Positions 6,271 to 8,725 of a stretch of DNA of 8,725 nucleotides are shown here, piece by piece (position 1 is the first letter of the stretch; each line of letters opens with the position of its first letter). The translations under genes were made by a program, and so were the position numbers. Source of the DNA: JACCXJ01 sp052387115 (lineage in GTDB: Bacteria > Pseudomonadota > Gammaproteobacteria > JACCXJ01). Below the pieces are notes generated by a model. The model had not been told where the DNA came from. It worked only from the letters and a program-made list of their open reading frames with translations, and searched no databases. Where the stretch lies: the NCBI GenBank assembly GCA_052387115.1, contig JBQTJM010000087.1:1-8725 (forward strand). The letters are read 5' to 3'.

Positions 6271-7255
6271 GCGCCAGCACCTGGTCGACACCGATCCCCG
6301 CCATCCCGGAGCCCGCAACGGCCGGGGTGATGGCAGAGAGGAATGGCGAATAGGCGAGCGGCGGATATCGCCCATTGAATAGACCGAGGGCCGGGGTGTG
6401 AACGGCAGCCGCGAGGTTGTAGACCCCGGTGTCGTTGCCGACGAAGAGCCCGCATTCCGAAAGGAGCGCCGCGACTTCGTCGATGGGTTCGCCGATGACC
6501 GCCAGGCACCCTTCGTCGGGATGATGGGTCGCGATAGCGTTTGCAAGATCGCGCTCCGCTTCGCCGCCGAGCAGGAAGATGCTGGGAAAGACCGGTTGGA
6601 GCCCCAGTCCGAGGGCCGCGAAACGGGCCTCGCCCCAGCGCCGATCCGGCTCGCTGCACCCGATCCCCAAGGCCGCCCAGGGTCTTGGGAGCGTCCCGAA
6701 ACGACGGGCCACGGCCTCGCGGGCGGCACTGGAGATCGCGAGCGGCGGCTCGAGACCGGGTCGTTCCAGCCCCAGGCGTTCGAGCAGGCGATCGGCCATG
6801 GCGATCGGGTGCCCATGGTGCTCGTCGCGCGCGAGCGTCGCGCCGCCATCGAGCCACCAGCCTTGCCATCCGCGCCCGTACCCGAAGCGCCTCGGGATCC
6901 CGGCGAGACGGCAGGCGAGCGCATAACGGCCGCTGCCGTGCAGCACGAAGGCCTCGGTAAAGCGATGCGCCCGGAGCTCGTGGGCCAGGCGCAGGATGCC
7001 ATAGACCCCATCGTGCCGGCCGGGGTTACGTTCCAACCACAGGACCGCGCCCACCGCCGGCTCCGCGGCGAGGAGGCGGTCCGCCTGCGACCGGCGCTTG
7101 GTCAGGAGGGTCAGGCTCCCCGCCGGGCGGGTGCGGGCGATGGCCCGGAGATGCGGCAGATGCCAGAGCATGTCCCCGATGCCCGGGAGCGGTTGGATCA
7201 CGAGCGTCCCGCCGCGAATGGGATCAGCGCTCACGGGATTGATGCAACGCTTCAT
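6245..7255 (-). CDS. glycosyltransferase family 9 protein, divergent
   Basis: This GT-B enzyme of the heptosyltransferase family has 336 residues from ATG 7255. Motifs are L-V-I-Q-P-L-P-G-I-G-D-M-L-W-H at 18-32, L-G-I-G-C-S-E-P-D-R-R-W-G at 196-208 in the sugar-nucleotide loop, and F-V-G-N-D-T-G-V-Y-N-L-A-A-A at 271-284. N-D-T-G replaces the more usual N-D-S-G, and N-L-A-A replaces H-L-A-A. The acceptor half differs clearly from the other family 9 enzyme in this cluster, so they are not recent duplicates. Start choice is open: TTG 7264, ATG 7255 and GTG 7234 are all in frame, all overlap the end of the upstream gene, and none has a clear ribosome site. GTG 7234 would place the start closest to the first strand. 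The donor sugar is not predictable. Confidence 0.87.
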   Translation of the reverse strand: MKRCINPVSADPIRGGTLVIQPLPGIGDMLWHLPHLRAIARTRPAGSLTLLTKRRSQADRLLAAEPAVGAVLWLERNPGRHDGVYGILRLAHELRAHRFTEAFVLHGSGRYALACRLAGIPRRFGYGRGWQGWWLDGGATLARDEHHGHPIAMADRLLERLGLERPGLEPPLAISSAAREAVARRFGTLPRPWAALGIGCSEPDRRWGEARFAALGLGLQPVFPSIFLLGGEAERDLANAIATHHPDEGCLAVIGEPIDEVAALLSECGLFVGNDTGVYNLAAAVHTPALGLFNGRYPPLAYSPFLSAITPAVAGSGMAGIGVDQVLAHVHSLGSA

Positions 7256-8336
7256 AGAGGCCAATCGTGCGATCCAGCATCGCGCGCAGGGTATAAGGGT
7301 GCAGCCGCGGCACCGTGCGCGGGTGCAGGATGAAGTCCAGGGCCTTGGCCACCAGCGCCGGGAGATCTCCGGCCGGCGTTCGGCCTTCCGGAAACACCCG
7401 GGTCAAGATCTCGTGGACCCCCCCATGGTCATAACCGATCACCGGGACGCCGAGGCTCAGAGCCTCCAGGGTGGTGCGTCCGAAGGCCTCGGGGATCTTC
7501 GAGAGGCACAACACGAGATTCGAGGCGGCCATGACCTCACGCACGTCGGCGCGATGGCCGAGGTGGCTCACCTGTTCGTCGAGTCCGCGGGCACCGATCT
7601 CCGCCTCGAGCGCCGAAATGCGCTCGGGCCGGTCCGCGCCCCCGGCGAGGAGGCCGTGGACCGGTATGCCGCGCTCCCGCAAGGCCGCGATGAGGGCGAG
7701 AAAGTCATCCTGTCCCTTGCGCGGCGAGATGCGGGCCGGCAAGGTCAGGACGAATCGGCCGGCCAGCATCGGCATGTCGCGCTCCCATCCTACCCGCCAG
7801 TCCGATGGCGGATCGTAGCCGTAAGCATAGTGCAGCGGGTCCACGCCGCGGTGGATGACCGCGATGCGCGGCTCTTCGACCCAGGGATAGGAATACCGGA
7901 TATGGTCGCGGACGGTGTCGGAGATCGCGATCACGGCTTCCCCGCGCGCCATGACTGCGCTGTAGCGGTTGACCGAATAGAGCCCGTGGAAGGTAGTCAC
8001 GAAGCGCGGGCGTAGCGAGGGCGGGAGGCTGCGCCAGGCGCTGAGCGCGAGCCAGGCGGGGAGTCGCGAACGGGCGTGGAGGATGTCGACCCGGCGTTCA
8101 CGCAAGAGGCGCCGGAGGGGGACGAGGTAGCGCAGGACGCGCGCGGACTTCTCCCCCACCGCCCACGGGATATGTTCCGCGCCGGCCTCGACGATTGCCT
8201 GCGCCAGGCGGCCCGGCGCCGCGACGACAAGCGCTCGATGCCCGCATCGCACCAGCTCGCGGGCGACCTCCAAGGTCCCCTGCTCGACCCCGCCGCCTTC
8301 GAGCGCGGGCAGCATCTGGACCACCGTCAGGGACAC
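7224..8336 (-). CDS. glycosyltransferase family 4
   Basis: This retaining GT-B glycosyltransferase has 370 residues from GTG 8336. The N-terminal acceptor domain shows L-E-G-G-G-V-E-Q-G at 12-20, H-A-R-S-R-L-P-A-W at 87-95, T-F-H-G-L-Y at 115-120 and A-I-S-D-T-V at 137-142. The donor domain has I-H-R-G-V-D at 161-166, R-I-S-P-R-K-G-Q-D at 202-210, G-H-R-A-D-V at 260-265 and the E-x7-E signature E283-A-F-G-R-T-T-L-E291. G-V-P-V-I-G-Y-D-H-G-G at 296-306 follows. GTG 8336 is chosen because family homology starts at T-V-V-Q-M-L-P immediately after it. The longer open frame up to 8648 runs through a gene remnant and insertion-sequence DNA and is rejected. It is the first intact gene of the LPS-type cluster, and its stop overlaps the next gene by about 30 bases. 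Confidence 0.92.
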   Translation of the reverse strand: MSLTVVQMLPALEGGGVEQGTLEVARELVRCGHRALVVAAPGRLAQAIVEAGAEHIPWAVGEKSARVLRYLVPLRRLLRERRVDILHARSRLPAWLALSAWRSLPPSLRPRFVTTFHGLYSVNRYSAVMARGEAVIAISDTVRDHIRYSYPWVEEPRIAVIHRGVDPLHYAYGYDPPSDWRVGWERDMPMLAGRFVLTLPARISPRKGQDDFLALIAALRERGIPVHGLLAGGADRPERISALEAEIGARGLDEQVSHLGHRADVREVMAASNLVLCLSKIPEAFGRTTLEALSLGVPVIGYDHGGVHEILTRVFPEGRTPAGDLPALVAKALDFILHPRTVPRLHPYTLRAMLDRTIGLYEALHQSRER

Positions 8337-8376
8337 CGGGGACTGATCGTTAGACCCGTCTCTGGCCCCCCAGAAA

Positions 8377-8490
8377 TCATCGCTCCCCGGTGGCCTGATA
8401 GTCCCTTTCTTCTTGAAAGACCAGGATATCGAAGTCGTTGCGGCCGGCCTCGAGCACGCCCCACCCGACGATCTTCGTTGCACGTAGACC
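8377..8490 (-). pseudogene. 3' remnant of an upstream cluster gene
   Basis: A 37-codon stretch, open between TGA 8491-8493 and its own TGA 8377-8379, reads I-V-G-W-G-V-L-E-A-G-R-N-D-F-D-I-L-V-F-Q, then E-E-R-D-Y-Q-A-T-G-E-R. It has no ATG and no ribosome site. The even hydrophobic pattern of F-D-I-L-V-F followed by charged residues looks like the last strand and tail of an enzyme; ends of this kind occur in SAM-dependent methyltransferases, but I do not recognise it with certainty. It ends 40 bases before the GT4 start, as expected for the previous gene of the operon. The rest appears to have been removed by the insertion sequence that begins just beyond. It could be non-coding; the codon-like pattern is the only evidence. 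Confidence 0.5.
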
Positions 8491-8511
8491 TCATCGCTCC
8501 CTAGCAGCCTG
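8377..8511. repeat. pair of 21-bp imperfect direct repeats
   Basis: The copies are 8377-8397 and 8491-8511. The first eleven bases (TCATCGCTCCC) and the last five (GCCTG) are identical. There are 17 matches in 21, and all four mismatches are transitions. The offset is 114 bases, a multiple of three. On the minus strand both copies read as a coding end in the same frame: Q-A-T-G-E-R-stop and Q-A-A-R-E-R-stop. The outer copy abuts the probable insertion-sequence boundary. Confidence 0.75.
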
Positions 8512-8605
8512 TCGGACACAGGTTGAACGGTAAGGCGACGCGGGTGCTGAGCACGCCCATCGTTGGTCGAACGGTCTTTGATGCTGTAGTCAGCTATAAG
8601 AAAGA

Positions 8606-8674
8606 GGCGAGAACCCTCAGAGTATGGGATGGCAACTGCTGCCAGCAACCCATAACGCAGGAGGTATTCTCGCC
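8606..8674 (+). promoter_or_regulatory. long hairpin sequestering the transposase ribosome-binding site
   Basis: GGCGAGAA (8606-8613) pairs perfectly with TTCTCGCC (8667-8674), which ends exactly before the ATG. CCTC (8615-8618) then pairs with GAGG (8661-8664), across a C/TA internal loop. That GAGG is the core of the Shine-Dalgarno AGGAGGT at 8659-8665. Inside the stem is a second hairpin, TATGGG (8623-8628) with CCCATA (8649-8654), topped by TGGC/GCCA around AACTGCT. A -10-like TATAAG at 8595-8600 sits just upstream, without a well-spaced -35. Folded RNA would block translation initiation. Confidence 0.6.
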
Positions 8675-8725
8675 ATGAAGAAGCGTAGCTATCGTGCTCA
8701 GAAAGTCAACGAGGTTCGGTGGGAA
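8675..8725 (+). CDS. transposase, N-terminal fragment (runs off window)
   Basis: ATG 8675 follows a consensus Shine-Dalgarno (AGGAGGT at 8659-8665) by nine bases. Seventeen codons are visible: MKKRSYRAQKVNEVRWE. A basic start followed by K-V-N-E-V-x-W is like the N-terminus of IS110-family DEDD transposases, where the next segment would be the V-G-x-D-V-A-K catalytic strand. That segment is outside the window, so the family is a judgement from memory of such starts. Translation is likely restrained by the hairpin that contains the ribosome site. The gene points away from the glycosyltransferase operon. Confidence 0.6.
   Translation, partial: MKKRSYRAQKVNEVRWE

Larger units (their letters stand above)
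8502..8725 (+). mobile_element. left end of an insertion sequence, probably IS110-like (partial)
   Basis: From about 8502-8512 the sequence stops resembling the adjacent cluster. A non-coding leader with several inverted repeats runs to 8674, then a transposase-like frame opens at 8675 and leaves the window. A small palindrome, CCTGT-CGGAC-ACAGG at 8508-8522, lies at the apparent edge. The right end and any target duplication are out of view, so the boundary is approximate. The IS110 assignment rests on the 17 visible transposase residues and the long upstream leader. Another family is possible. Confidence 0.55.

Noticed and set aside
6271..7011. Upstream extension of the ligase frame
   Set aside because: It is a low-quality Arg/Ser/Pro-rich shadow of the family 9 gene on the same strand. 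The membrane protein starts sensibly at ATG 6270 with a ribosome site.
6398..8015. Long plus-strand open frames (311 and 305 residues) opposite the glycosyltransferases
   Set aside because: They are antisense shadows. The minus-strand genes carry clear family motifs in the same bases.
8337..8648. Upstream extension of the GT4 frame (104 residues)
   Set aside because: It crosses the gene remnant in another frame and insertion-sequence DNA, and the GT4 fold begins immediately after GTG 8336.
1..8725. CRISPR arrays, tRNA or rRNA genes
   Set aside because: No regularly spaced repeats, no cloverleaf with a T-loop consensus and no rRNA-like stretch were seen on either strand.

Overview
The window is GC-rich throughout and carries a lgt-thyA-folA block and a lipopolysaccharide (LPS)-type glycosyltransferase/ligase cluster. 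Together with a KdpE tail these suggest a high-GC gammaproteobacterium. The sequence alone does not fix a genus.

Layout. (1) Bases 1-1680, plus strand: the last codons of a KdpE-type response regulator, then a small PEGA-like protein that overlaps a 432-residue putative lipoprotein. The lipoprotein starts like a patatin-type phospholipase but looks internally deleted. It ends in a stretch resembling the C-terminus of di-haem cytochrome c peroxidases, so it appears to be a three-part chimera. (2) Bases 1681-1824: a convergent gap holding a perfect 11-bp hairpin. (3) Bases 1825-4001, minus strand: lgt, thyA and folA, transcribed in that order and tightly packed (lgt and thyA one base apart). 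They encode prolipoprotein diacylglyceryl transferase, thymidylate synthase and dihydrofolate reductase. The reductase has an unusual repeat-bearing N-terminal extension. (4) Bases 4082-8336, minus strand: a compact four-gene set with overlapping ends. In transcription order it is a family 4 glycosyltransferase, a family 9 (heptosyltransferase-like) enzyme, an O-antigen ligase/polymerase-like membrane protein and a second family 9 enzyme. This set probably builds and caps the LPS core or a related surface glycan. (5) Bases 8337-8725: a 37-codon remnant of a further upstream gene, then the left part of an insertion sequence running out of the window on the plus strand. Its first 17 transposase codons resemble IS110-type enzymes.

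How it fits together: ThyA consumes methylene-tetrahydrofolate and FolA regenerates tetrahydrofolate, a classic pairing. Lgt would lipidate the lipobox-bearing chimera if that protein is made. The glycan operon lost at least part of its most upstream gene, most simply through the insertion sequence. Between the remnant and the transposase lies about 160-180 bases of structured non-coding DNA. It contains a long hairpin that buries the transposase ribosome-binding site, and it is also where an IS110-group element would encode a bridge RNA. The chimeric lipoprotein and this insertion-sequence leader are the two least ordinary parts of the window.
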